Source: Sulfidibacter corallicola | Lineage (GTDB): Bacteria > Acidobacteriota > Holophagae > Acanthopleuribacterales > Acanthopleuribacteraceae | Assembly (NCBI RefSeq): GCF_017498545.1 | Contig: NZ_CP071793.1 | Coordinates: 1,550,001-1,614,000 of the forward strand | DNA: 64,000 nucleotides | Reading direction: 5' to 3' | In this document: piece by piece, positions 9,313 to 17,880 of the stretch | How positions within the stretch are numbered: position 1 is the first letter of the stretch | How the letters are laid out: every line of letters starts with the position of its first letter | The notes under the pieces: generated by a model | The model's input: the letters and a program-made list of their open reading frames with translations, nothing else | Told to the model about the DNA's origin: nothing | The model's database searches: none | Program-made: the position numbers and the translations under genes

Positions 9313-9993
9313 CTACGTTCCCGGTTCGCAAAATTTATAGCCCAGGCCGCGCACGGTTTTGATCCGGTTGGTTCCCGAGATCTCGGTGATCTTCCGTCTG
9401 AGCTTGGAGATCCTGGACTCCACCACGTTGGTCTGCGGATCGAAGTTGATGCCCCAGACGTGGTCGAGAATCATGGTTTTCGATAAGACACGACCCTCGT
9501 TCTTCATGAGATAGACCAGGAGAAGGAACTCGCGGGGCTGAAGGTGAAGCTCCTGCTCGTGGACGTACACGGTGTGGCGGCTTTGATCGACGGTGATCTC
9601 TCCGATCGTGAGAATCGGCGAGTGCTCGGCCTTGGTGGCGCGCCGCACCAGGGATTCCATGCGCGCCACCAATTCCGCGAACGAGAACGGTTTGACGAGG
9701 TAGTCGTCGCCGCCCGCGCGCAGCCCTTCGATGCGATCGTCGACCGCGCCTCTCGCGCTGAGCAGGAGTACCGGGGTTTCGATCAGTCGTTGCCGCAGGC
9801 GCTTGATGACGGTGATTCCGTCCATCTTGGGCAGCATGACATCCATGAGGATGACGTCGAACCCATGGTTGCATGCCAGAAAAAGACCCTCCGCACCGTC
9901 GAAGGCCTTTTCGATGGAAAATCCCTCCTGGTGAAATCCCTTTTCGAGGAATTCACAGGTACGCCGATCATCCTCGACGATCAGAACTCTCAT
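9313..9993 (-). CDS. OmpR-family response regulator
   Basis: 226 residues from ATG 9993. The receiver starts MRVLIVEDDRRTCEFL, with phospho-acceptor Asp in FDVILMDVMLPKMDG and the conserved Lys in DDYLVKPFSFAELVARM. The winged helix has LQPREFLLLVYLMKNEGRVLS, ILDHVWGINFDPQTNVVESRISKLRRK and ends KTVRGLGYKF. This is the CusR/CopR-like subclass pattern (DPxTNVVESxIxxLR), which in known systems often senses copper or other metals. That functional link is only suggestive. It is the first gene of the second regulator-kinase-barrel module. Confidence 0.95.
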   Translation of the reverse strand: MRVLIVEDDRRTCEFLEKGFHQEGFSIEKAFDGAEGLFLACNHGFDVILMDVMLPKMDGITVIKRLRQRLIETPVLLLSARGAVDDRIEGLRAGGDDYLVKPFSFAELVARMESLVRRATKAEHSPILTIGEITVDQSRHTVYVHEQELHLQPREFLLLVYLMKNEGRVLSKTMILDHVWGINFDPQTNVVESRISKLRRKITEISGTNRIKTVRGLGYKFCEPGT

Positions 9994-11251
9994 ATCGATG
10001 GGTCCTGGCTTGGGAGAACGTTGGCGGGATTTGTCCGGGTCCCTGGTCCGTTCGGAGCCTCGGTCGGTTTGTGAAACGAAGATGTAACCACGTGCTCAGG
10101 TGCTCCTTGCGCGTGTCGCAATTCTTCCTTTATAGCACCGAGATATGCGGCCAGCCACGCAAATCTGGATGGTCGTTCAAGTGGCCTGGTTTCCTTTCGG
10201 ACGTGGGCCTGGACGGCGATTCGCCGCGATGAACGCGTCCGAGAGGGGAACGGGGATTTGTCCGCGGATGGATCGACGAAGGCATGCGGCGTCGCGGTGT
10301 CCAGGGCCGCATGGCGGGCCCGGACCTTTGGGCTTGGCGTCTTCGGTAATATTTTGCCTGGCGTTTGCGACATATCCCGGCTCTTCTCTTCAGCGAAAGG
10401 GTTCGTGAAGCGAAGCAGGGTTCGGCATCCATGGACGCTGATCCGGCGTAGTTCGAGGCTCGGGTTCAGACCCCGTTCGATGCGCGACGGTGGCGCGTGC
10501 ATGATGTGATCGGCGCCGATGCCTACCCCGTGAATACCGTCCTTGATCGAATGGGCTTGGATGGTCAGGTCGTCCATGTCGGGTTCGAAGTGTTCGATGT
10601 GGATCGAGGAGGCTTCAGGCTCGAGAGAGGAAGCGTATCGACACGGCCACAAAATGGACGATGTCGCGCGGCGGCCGAACACGTAGGCCACGTCCGGCTT
10701 CACGGTCATGGCCTCGTGGGTGGCGGGTTGCTTCGGTTCTTGGGTTCTGTCAGACACATCGTGTCCGCGTCTGTGACAGTGACACGCCTTTTGTGTCCAA
10801 AAACTCGGCACCTGTCGTGTTCAAGATGTCCATTTTTTGGATGGGCCTTGAATAAGTGTATTTAAACAAGATGGTTGTGCGTGTGAATCAAAATGTGGCT
10901 CGATTCTGGATATATGGGGCTTCGCGAAACGGAGCATGGATAACGATTTGCCGCTTGATGATTGCGGGCGGCGTGCGACCGGCACACCGGGCCTTGAATG
11001 GTGATAGAATGAGCACTTTCCTACAAGAGATGTTTTCTTCGTGGCGGAATGGCGGCCGTTCGATGTCCGAACCGGGTGCCCGGTCGTATGCCCATGCGTC
11101 AAACCCTTGACGAATCGATAGATGGGATGTGTTTTGCCTGGCACACTTCAACAGAAGACGGGCGTGCGACCGGCCACTTCCCTATCCGTGGTGCCTGGCC
11201 TCGGGATCCGAGGCGGATGCCGGCGCACGGCCAGGAAGGAGGGTGCCGCTC
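9994..11251. other. 1.26 kb divergent intergenic region
   Basis: The longest ordinary intergenic stretch in the left part, between a leftward response regulator and a rightward sigma-54 activator. It contains a 273-codon leftward open frame (9990-10811) and several shorter ones. None has a Shine-Dalgarno sequence, domain motif or protein-like composition I can support. The part near 10850-11000 is AT-richer and likely regulatory. It could hold the promoters of both flanking genes or an unrecognised small RNA. Confidence 0.4.
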
Positions 11252-12898
11252 ATGTGGATGAGTCTTTTCGAATCTGGAACCGGAGAGTACGGCGTAACCA
11301 TGAAGCCATCGACACGTGAATTCGATACGACCCTGCCGCCCAAAATGAGCAGAAGCTCCCATGGGCCCCAGCGCATCCTGACCTTGACCGTCATCTCTCA
11401 TCCGCGAGCCGTTCGGGTGGGCGATTGTGCCCCGCTCTTCAGTTTGGATCAGGCCATGCCGCAGGCGCTGTCGCGGGTGGAGCCGAGTTTCGTGCAACCG
11501 GGGCAACTGGTCGGGGAACCGCTGGCCGATCCCTTCCTCAGTCGGGAGCCCATTCGCGTCGAGGGAAACGGCGGGCAGGGGGTCATCGTCGAGCGCGGTC
11601 ACAACAAGTCCAGCGTGGTGGTCGGGGGACGTCCCCTGAGCCAGCGGTTGGAGCTCTCCATGCGGGAACTCGAGCAGGGTGTGGAGATCGCGCTCGCCGA
11701 TCGCGTCGTGTTGATGCTCCACTGGTCCACGGGCAGAAAGCCCTTGCGCAAATCCCATTTCGACCTGGTGGGGTTCAGCGATGCGATGCTCGAACTCCGC
11801 GAGGAAATCGCCAAGGTCGCCGATTTGGATACGCCGGTATTGCTGCGCGGGCAAACGGGTACCGGCAAAGAACTGGTCGCACGCGCCATTCACCAGATGG
11901 GTTGCGGCAACAAGCCGTTCATCAGCATCAACATGGGCGCGATACCTCCGTCGTTGGCGGCCTCCGAGTTGTTCGGCGCGGTCAAGGGTTCCTTCACCGG
12001 TTCGGAGCGCCACCAGAGCGGGTACTTTCGCGCGGCCGAGGGCGGCACCATCTTCCTAGACGAAATCGGGGAGGCCACGCCGGAAATCCAGGTCATGCTC
12101 CTGAGGGCCCTGGAGACGGGTGAAATCTATCCCGTGGGTGCGCCCGCTCCCTACCGCATCGACACCCGCGTGATCGCCGCGACCGATGCCGATCTGCAGC
12201 ACCGGATCCAGGAAGGATCCTTCAAGGCGCCGCTCTTTCACCGGCTCGCCGGCTACGAGATCGAACTGCCGCCGCTGCAGGCCCGTCGCGAGGATTTCGG
12301 CAGGCTGTTTTACCACTTCGCCGCCAAAGAGCTCGCCGCCAGCGGTGAATCCTACAAGTTGGAGCCGGTCGATCCACGCGAGGCGCCCTGGTTCCCGCCC
12401 GAGCTGGTCGTGCGGCTGCTGCGGTATTCGTGGCCGGGCAACATCCGCCAACTGCGCAATACCGTGCGCCAATTGGTGATCGGTTGTCGGGGGGAGCCGG
12501 CATTGCGCATGGTCGCCAACATCAAGGCGATGCTCGCGGAAGAGGTCGCGGTGACGGTGGCTCCCGAGGGCGGGGCCCCGTCACGGGTCAAACCCGCGAA
12601 ACGAAAGCCGGCGGATATCCAGGTGGAGGAATTGGTTTCCACCATGCGTGCCCATCAATGGAACGTCAAGAGTACCGCCGCGAGTTTGGGCATCTCGCGG
12701 GCGGCACTCTACCTCTTGATCGAAAAAATTCCCCAGATTCGCAAAGCGGCGGATTTGAGCCAAAAAGAAATCGAGGCTGCGCTTGCCGCCCACGGAAACG
12801 ATCCGGAGGCTGCGGCCCAGGCACTGGAAGTCTCGATTTACGCGCTACGTCGCCGCATGAACGATCTCGGTGTGTCTTTCACCGAACCATCGCCCTGA
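11252..12898 (+). CDS. Sigma-54-dependent activator, FHA-like N-terminus, two C-terminal HTHs
   Basis: 548 residues from ATG 11252, chosen because AAGGAGG lies nine bases upstream; ATG 11300 is an alternative. Residues about 40-160 resemble the end of an FHA domain (NKSSVVVGGRPLSQRLEL..LEQGVEIALADRVVLMLHW), but the canonical GR and SxxH are not evident. The AAA+ domain has Walker A GQTGTGKE (200-207), Walker B GGTIFLDEIGE (264-274) and a GAFTGA loop written GSFTGS (246-251). The C-terminus carries a Fis-like HTH (WNVKSTAASLGISRAALYLLI) and then a second similar helix pair ending RRRMNDLGV. Known role: ATP-driven opening of sigma-54 promoters. It lies 32 bases upstream of the unknown gene at 12931, so they probably share a transcript. 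Confidence 0.9.
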   Translation: MWMSLFESGTGEYGVTMKPSTREFDTTLPPKMSRSSHGPQRILTLTVISHPRAVRVGDCAPLFSLDQAMPQALSRVEPSFVQPGQLVGEPLADPFLSREPIRVEGNGGQGVIVERGHNKSSVVVGGRPLSQRLELSMRELEQGVEIALADRVVLMLHWSTGRKPLRKSHFDLVGFSDAMLELREEIAKVADLDTPVLLRGQTGTGKELVARAIHQMGCGNKPFISINMGAIPPSLAASELFGAVKGSFTGSERHQSGYFRAAEGGTIFLDEIGEATPEIQVMLLRALETGEIYPVGAPAPYRIDTRVIAATDADLQHRIQEGSFKAPLFHRLAGYEIELPPLQARREDFGRLFYHFAAKELAASGESYKLEPVDPREAPWFPPELVVRLLRYSWPGNIRQLRNTVRQLVIGCRGEPALRMVANIKAMLAEEVAVTVAPEGGAPSRVKPAKRKPADIQVEELVSTMRAHQWNVKSTAASLGISRAALYLLIEKIPQIRKAADLSQKEIEAALAAHGNDPEAAAQALEVSIYALRRRMNDLGVSFTEPSP

Positions 12899-12930
12899 AA
12901 CCCAATCGAACCAATAAGGAGAGTATGCAA

Positions 12931-13605
12931 ATGTCAACTGTCGTGGACCTGCCGTCATCCGGAACCCCGGACCTCACCTATTTCATTGTCGATTATGAGA
13001 ATAACCTCGTGATGGGTGTCGACGCCGTGAAGCCTGGCGGCACCATCAAGTTCGTCGATGCGGGTGTGGCCTCTTCGGAACTGGATCTGGCTTTCAAAAA
13101 CAACACCAGTCCCTTCAACGCCAACGAAACGATTGAAACCAACCAGACGGAGACGCTCAGTAGCAGCTCATCGGGCGACTACTATTTCGGTTTCGAGGCG
13201 GAATCACCCAATCCGCAGACCTATCCCTACCGGATCGAGGTCGAGTCGGGCGGTGCCGATTCGGCGACCTTCCACCTGAACCACGGCGGTGCCACCACGG
13301 CGCTCAACGTGGCCCAGAGCTACACCCTGTCCAGCGGTCAAACAAAAATCAAGGTGAAGTTCCAGAAAGAAGGATTCACGGGCGACGCCTACATCCAGGT
13401 CTCGGGTGACGGCAGCGGCATCCTGCGCGTTCCCGACGGCCAAACCGTCGGCATTTGGACCATCACCCTCAACCCGGCCCCGACGACCACCCAGAAATTG
13501 ACCCTGGCGGTCTCGGAAACCGAACCGGTGCTCCTGGAACACAATATTCAAGTGGAAGTGTTCGGCGGTTCCGAAGCCGATTTCGAGATCGAACCGGCCG
13601 TTTGA
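12931..13605 (+). CDS. Hypothetical 224-residue beta-rich protein
   Basis: I do not recognise this protein. ATG 12931 is preferred over ATG 12925 because AAGGAG lies nine bases before the former and only three before the latter. It begins MSTVVDLPSSG with no signal peptide or membrane segment. It is rich in Thr, Ser, Gly and acidic residues, with alternating polar/hydrophobic segments suggesting one or two beta-sandwich domains (about 10-110 and 115-224). No catalytic motif or Cys was seen. It follows the sigma-54 activator by 32 bases and is followed by a strong hairpin (13611-13671), so the two genes likely form one unit. It may be a structural or secreted-without-signal protein; that is a guess from composition. 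Confidence 0.75.
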   Translation: MSTVVDLPSSGTPDLTYFIVDYENNLVMGVDAVKPGGTIKFVDAGVASSELDLAFKNNTSPFNANETIETNQTETLSSSSSGDYYFGFEAESPNPQTYPYRIEVESGGADSATFHLNHGGATTALNVAQSYTLSSGQTKIKVKFQKEGFTGDAYIQVSGDGSGILRVPDGQTVGIWTITLNPAPTTTQKLTLAVSETEPVLLEHNIQVEVFGGSEADFEIEPAV

Positions 13606-13610
13606 TCGGT

Positions 13611-13671
13611 CGCCCATCCAGGCAGGGATGGATCGCGCCTGGCCGCGGTCCGCTACCTGCCTGGATGGGCG
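13611..13671 (+). terminator. Perfect 16-bp inverted repeat after 12931-13605
   Basis: CGCCCATCCAGGCAGG (13611-13626) is the exact reverse complement of 13656-13671, with a 29-base GC-rich loop that can pair partly with itself. It starts six bases after the stop codon of the upstream gene. There is no T-tract, so it may be a Rho-assisted terminator, an mRNA-stabilising hairpin or a mobile palindromic repeat. Confidence 0.5.
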
Positions 13672-13893
13672 TGTGACCCGGTTTCGGAGGCCGAGCATCG
13701 AGGTGGGTTGGCCGGGTCTTTCATCGGGTCGGTGGAAGGGAGTGCACATGGAAAACGATCTCCGAAAACCATTTTCGCTTTGGAGAAAACGCGGTTTTCG
13801 CGGAAGACCGGCGGAGCCTTTCTCATCGAGCATCGCGAAGTCGCCACCAGGGAGGCTATACTTTGCATCCCAAAAACGATCTGGAGAGACAGC

Positions 13894-14304
13894 ATGAGTA
13901 CAAAGCATTATGGTTCTTGCCTTTGTGGCGAGGTGCATTACGAAGTGGCGGGGAATTTCGACAGCTTTTTCCTGTGTCATTGCGGAAGATGCCGCAAGGA
14001 TACGGGCTCGGCTCATGCGGCCAACCTGTTTTCGACCACCGCCACGTTGACATGGGTATCGGGAGAGAAGGCGGTTCGCACGTTCCAACTACCCGAAACC
14101 CGGCACGCCAGGTCCTTTTGTGGCACATGTGGTTCGGCACTGCCCCTCGAACAGATGGGCGGCGCGCTGCTGGCGGTTCCTGCGGGCAGTCTGGACAGTC
14201 ATTTGGCCAACAAACCCAACGCCCACATCTGTGTCGGCAGCAAGGCCACCTGGGACGAAGCCCTGGAAACCTACCCAAAGATCGAAGCCCTTCCGGAGCC
14301 ATGA
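13894..14304 (+). CDS. GFA-family (glutathione-dependent formaldehyde-activating-like) zinc protein
   Basis: 136 residues from ATG 13894, with GGAGAG five bases upstream. The Mss4-like/GFA zinc fold is shown by C9xC11 (SCLCGEVHYEV), the CHCGRC motif (28-33) and CGTCGS (76-81), in the order and spacing of the family. Length matches single-domain GFA proteins of 120-150 residues. Family members were named for S-hydroxymethylglutathione formation, but most, including this type, have no proven activity. It is preceded by its own 220-base intergenic region and appears to be monocistronic. Substrate is unknown. Confidence 0.9.
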   Translation: MSTKHYGSCLCGEVHYEVAGNFDSFFLCHCGRCRKDTGSAHAANLFSTTATLTWVSGEKAVRTFQLPETRHARSFCGTCGSALPLEQMGGALLAVPAGSLDSHLANKPNAHICVGSKATWDEALETYPKIEALPEP

Positions 14305-14364
14305 CCTGGGAAAGGGGGCTTTTGAACAGAGGATTGAGTAGCTCGATGTAGCTGGAGGCGAGAC

Positions 14365-14447
14365 CCCTATGTGTCACGATAGTTGTCGCCCCGGCTGAGT
14401 TAGAATTCTCAGCCCTGGAGCACCCTATGTGTCAGGATAGTTGACGC
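14365..14447 (+). repeat. Pair of 25-base near-identical direct repeats around a hairpin
   Basis: CCCTATGTGTCACGATAGTT begins at 14365 and recurs at 14423 with C to G and T to A changes (25 bases each, two differences). Between them GGCTGAG (14393-14399) and CTCAGCC (14408-14414) form a perfect hairpin. A third TATGTGTCACGATA lies at 25933-25947, exactly where an IS66 relic begins. These look like ends or scars of an unidentified mobile element. Confidence 0.5.
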
Positions 14448-14641
14448 ACCACCTGATTGGCACCCTGGTAGGCTTCGAACCAATTACGCCACTCGCGGCT
14501 GCTTAGCCCGTGCCTGGCCGTCGCTTCGATGACCTGGCGCGCATGCTCTCGGTTGGCGCGAGCCAAGGGCGCCATTACCCGAACGGCCGCCCAGAAAGAA
14601 AGTCGTCCCTGCATCACCGCCATGCGGCCTTCCTCGGGCAC
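14432..14641 (-). pseudogene. Possible C-terminal fragment of a ParB-like, element-associated protein
   Basis: A 69-codon leftward frame with a convincing helical protein composition: RLSFWAAVRVMAPLARANREH then ATARHGLSSREWRNWFEAYQ. The pattern of serial helices ending in an 'SxRExxxWFxxY' segment recalls C-terminal parts of ParB/KorB-like proteins carried by some mobile elements; this is recollection, not a search. There is no Shine-Dalgarno at its start, and its stop codon falls inside the direct repeat at 14423-14447, so it is probably a remnant cut at both ends. Confidence 0.3.
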
Positions 14642-14914
14642 TTACGAGACCAACGTCAGGAGGATTTATGTTGACGCTGACATTCTGGTTTACTGCAGAA
14701 GCGTTGATTGGTGTTTTGGGGACGTCGACGAAAGTAGCCTCGACATCCACCACACCTTTGCTTGGCCATGTCTGAGCTCCCGGGTTTCGATGAACTTGCA
14801 TTTTCATATGTTCGACCTAACTGTGCCGATGCCGAATCAGGTTTTGAGCAGCCTGCTCAACAGACGGACCCTGGGTTCCGAACCGAGCAATACCCGGGTC
14901 ATTTCAGGGTAGCG

Positions 14915-17077
14915 TCAACACCTCGGGAAGAAGCTTCCGGAACGGCGATGTCCCAACAATACCGGCGAGGCCCAATCGAGAGAATGAGGGTCCCGTTTGG
15001 CAATTGTTTGGGAGGCCTCGTTTAGGGCCTCTTCTGGATGGAACCCGAGGTTGAGCTTCTCGTAAAAGGCGGCAGAAAAAGCAAAGGCATTGGCGGGGCT
15101 GATAGCGGCCTGCATGCCCACGATTGCAGGGTACCCACGCTTTTCCAGTTCTAGTGCCACGCTGCGGGTAAAAAACACTCCTTGTTTACTCAATCGGCCT
15201 GAATCACATGCTACCAAAGTTACCAAATCGGGACGCTTGCACGTGGGAAGAGTCAGGGCTTTGGAAAAGCGAAGACTATCCACTGCATCCACGCCACCCT
15301 TGCCATCTTCAAAAAAAAGGTAACCCATACCGGTGGGTGGCCAATATCTTCCATGGGCTGTTACATGGAGGATGTCGATTTTTTCACCCTCTCGCAAACG
15401 AGCCGCAAGGCGGTTCAGGCAAGCGGGCTCCATTAACTCGATAGCGATAGGTGTGCAGGACCACGCCTTGGCGATGTCCTGTTTCACCTGTTGCGGATCA
15501 ATAAAGCTGTGAGCCTTGCTATTTGGTACGGCAATCAACATGTTTAGGGGACGATCCAACTCGTTGGCACGGAAGGAAAACCCTTTGGCTGCCCTTTCTG
15601 ATAGATCGGTTGTTCGATCGGGTTGACAAGGATCAGGCGGGCCGGGGATATTCTGAATCTCGAAAACGACTTCTGTTCTTGGAAGGAACTCTTTTTTTCC
15701 GAGCAAGGTGCCTGGTTTTAGGACGCTCGTAGGACTATTTGAAACGTCGGCCTCTTCAGCTCCCATAATAGGTTGGCCCGTCTTTTTTTCAGGATTGATC
15801 GATTTTCTTTCAGGAGTGGCGGACGACTCTCCGGTAATGACCCGAATGCATACCTCGAGATCGCGAACGGCCTTTTCCAAATTCTTTTCCTTGAAAAGCA
15901 CCAGGGCACGATTGAAAAGAGCGCCTATGTCGCCAGGATTTTTTCTCAGTGCCTGATCCAATTTTTCCAATACGGCCTGATGATCTTCCGGGGGAACCAC
16001 GTTCCTCAGCTCAATGAACTGAACATAATCGGCAAAAGCCATATCCAGATGTCCCATCTGTTTCCAAATCAGAGCTCGACTGTAATAGGCGTCCTGATAG
16101 TCCGGTCGCAGTCCGATGGAGTGCCTGAGATCTGAAATGGCCGAGTAGAGCTTTCCCTTTTCTTTATAGGCCAAGGCCCGATTGAAAAATACCTGGTCAT
16201 CGCTGGGATCTCTCTCTAAAGCTTCAGTGTAATCGGCAATAGCTTGGTCCAAATCGCCTTGATCTTTAAAGACAACTCCGCGATTCACCCAGGCAGCGGC
16301 GAAAGATGGGTTTTGTTTAATACATTGATCAAAATCCAAGATAGCTTCGGGGAATTTTTGTTGGAATTTATAAATAATGCCACGATTGTAATAGGAAAGA
16401 TAGTCACTTTGATCCATTTCAATGGCCTTGGAAAAATCGATAAGAGCCGCTTCATCATTACCTTTGGCATGATGAATATTTCCCATTTTTCGATAGGCCT
16501 GAGCTAGCTTGGGATCGAGGGCCAAGGCCTTTTCATATTCATTGAGCGCTTTGTCTTCGTTGCCCTGAGATCGATAGAAATCACCACGTCTTATATAGAC
16601 TAAAGGCAGTTTTGGGGCCAGCTCGAGAGCTTGGTTGATTTCTTTTTCGGCCTCCTTCAAATTGAGACGGACGGCGGGAACATTATCGATCAGAATTTCA
16701 GGCGTATTCTGCGGGCTGCCCAAGTGATCCCAGGCTTTTTCCAAGTGTTGATTGGCCTGACTGAGCCGATTTCTTTTTCTTTCCCTTTTTGAAATCCAAA
16801 AGGAGCATAGGGAGAGTATCGTGGCGAGAGAACCCAAAAAAAAGGCCGACCACTCTCGTATCTTCTTGGCGGTTGAATCTCTGCTAGTTTCTTCCAGCTT
16901 TGCCAGGCGCTCTTCTAAATTTGGAAGCTCGGTTTTGGATGGGTTTGGTATTTCCTTATGGATTTCTACCTGATCTTTCTGTTCCAATTTCTGCTCTGAT
17001 TTTATGGGTTCTTGATTCATCTCTTGCTCTTGAGAAATTGATGTCAGTAATAAGATAATGCTAAAAAATGGAAACAC
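14915..17077 (-). CDS. TPR-CHAT protein (caspase-like peptidase fold), membrane anchored
   Basis: 720 residues from GTG 17077, with AGGAGG six bases upstream. The N-terminus MFPFFSIILLLTSISQ is signal-like, followed by a Glu/Lys-rich segment (20-75, partly coiled coil) and a TM helix at 76-95. About eight TPR units span residues 110-400. A linker leads to a C-terminal CHAT domain with the two hallmark motifs: HVTAHG (His575) and LVACDSG (Cys624), the presumed catalytic dyad. CHAT domains are known caspase-HetF-associated proteases, some activated by TPR or NTPase partners in defence or programmed cell death. No partner gene is adjacent; upstream lies noncoding DNA and downstream mobile-element scars. 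The gene is clearly AT-richer than its surroundings, suggesting horizontal acquisition. Function is inferred from fold only. Confidence 0.85.
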   Translation of the reverse strand: MFPFFSIILLLTSISQEQEMNQEPIKSEQKLEQKDQVEIHKEIPNPSKTELPNLEERLAKLEETSRDSTAKKIREWSAFFLGSLATILSLCSFWISKRERKRNRLSQANQHLEKAWDHLGSPQNTPEILIDNVPAVRLNLKEAEKEINQALELAPKLPLVYIRRGDFYRSQGNEDKALNEYEKALALDPKLAQAYRKMGNIHHAKGNDEAALIDFSKAIEMDQSDYLSYYNRGIIYKFQQKFPEAILDFDQCIKQNPSFAAAWVNRGVVFKDQGDLDQAIADYTEALERDPSDDQVFFNRALAYKEKGKLYSAISDLRHSIGLRPDYQDAYYSRALIWKQMGHLDMAFADYVQFIELRNVVPPEDHQAVLEKLDQALRKNPGDIGALFNRALVLFKEKNLEKAVRDLEVCIRVITGESSATPERKSINPEKKTGQPIMGAEEADVSNSPTSVLKPGTLLGKKEFLPRTEVVFEIQNIPGPPDPCQPDRTTDLSERAAKGFSFRANELDRPLNMLIAVPNSKAHSFIDPQQVKQDIAKAWSCTPIAIELMEPACLNRLAARLREGEKIDILHVTAHGRYWPPTGMGYLFFEDGKGGVDAVDSLRFSKALTLPTCKRPDLVTLVACDSGRLSKQGVFFTRSVALELEKRGYPAIVGMQAAISPANAFAFSAAFYEKLNLGFHPEEALNEASQTIAKRDPHSLDWASPVLLGHRRSGSFFPRC

Positions 17078-17796
17078 AGCTACCCTCCTGGATTCGAAGT
17101 GAATCCTTATTTGAGTTCTCTGGTTGAGCTATGGTGTTGACTTTGGGAAAGGCTGTACTTAAGACGACATTGTTACTCTACCACCTGTTTGGGTTAGAAA
17201 CTTTGAATTCACCTCTTTTGAGAGGCTTGGGGTTTGTAGTTTCGGGGATCGAGTGCTAGAGGGTGAAAGGTTATCGATATGTGTTTTTTGTTTTTGTGAA
17301 GGATATTGCGAATTCGTTTTGGTGTAGTAGTTTTTTGGATCCTACGAATACGCTTGTACAGAATTGGTAAAACTCTTGTTAGACCGTGTTGCGGACCCCT
17401 GAACCGATGAGCGTCGATTCAAAGCGTACCGTCCAGTAACCGACTGCATCGGTTTCACAATTTCTATGGCGGATCCATCCCCTCATGAAGTAGGGATGGA
17501 TCTGTCTGGGGAGCATTGAACTGGAGGGACTGGTTGTAAATGGGTTGCATGGCTTCTGGCGAAGTGGCTTGGATTATTGGTAATGAGAATGAACCAGGAA
17601 ACCTGGAAGGTCGGAAGCCGGGAAAGAGAACCTTCTTGACTGCACGCCATGGCAAGGTTTTTCCTGGCTTTCGAGTTTCCAGGATTCTTGATTGTTGTTC
17701 GACGACGGCAAAACCGTCTCCCCGTCTAAAGCACCACTTAGTTTCAAGAGGGTTCAGGGGAACGGTTCCAAATTGCTGCTCGAACAACTGATTTTC
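17078..17796. other. Intergenic region between the CHAT gene and the IS66 element
   Basis: About 720 bases. The part to 17400 is AT-rich and should contain the CHAT-gene promoter. A 10-bp perfect hairpin (GATCCATCCC at 17472-17481 with its complement at 17493-17502) and a diverged copy of dispersed repeat R1 (about 17540-17770) fill the rest. No gene is supported. Confidence 0.55.
17540..17770 (+). repeat. Dispersed repeat R1, diverged copy
   Basis: It aligns by eye, in order, with the copies at 34885-35400 and 40033-40430: a GCGAAG block, then GAAACC..GGAAAG, TTTTTCCTGG, GACGACGGCAA, and CACTTAGTTTCAAGAG (17741-17756). Similarity is lower than between the other copies. It ends just before the left end of the IS66 element. 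Confidence 0.5.
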
Positions 17797-17810
17797 GTGT
17801 CCCTCCGGTG
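17797..17810 (+). repeat. Left terminal inverted repeat of the IS66-type element
   Basis: GTGTCCCTCCGGTG matches the reverse complement of 21292-21305 at 13 of 14 positions and lies 70 bases before the first gene of the element. Confidence 0.75.
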
Positions 17811-17880
17811 AAGGGAACCGATCCTACAAAACCTGAACATTTGCACCGATCCTGGCTAACCTCATGCTGGGAGGTCAGCC

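Noticed and set aside
9990..10811. A 273-codon leftward frame upstream of the response regulator
   Set aside because: Composition is not protein-like (His/Pro/Ser/Arg-rich without pattern), there is no Shine-Dalgarno, and it runs into the regulator start.
11099..12013. A 304-codon minus-strand frame opposite the sigma-54 activator
   Set aside because: Antisense shadow of a gene with all AAA+ motifs.
12430..12930. In-frame upstream extension of the 224-residue protein into the sigma-54 gene
   Set aside because: The extension overlaps coding DNA in another frame; AAGGAG before ATG 12931 defines the start.
17464..17787. A 107-codon minus-strand frame between the CHAT gene and the IS element
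   Set aside because: It lies over the R1 repeat copy, has no ribosome site, and other R1 copies do not keep the frame.
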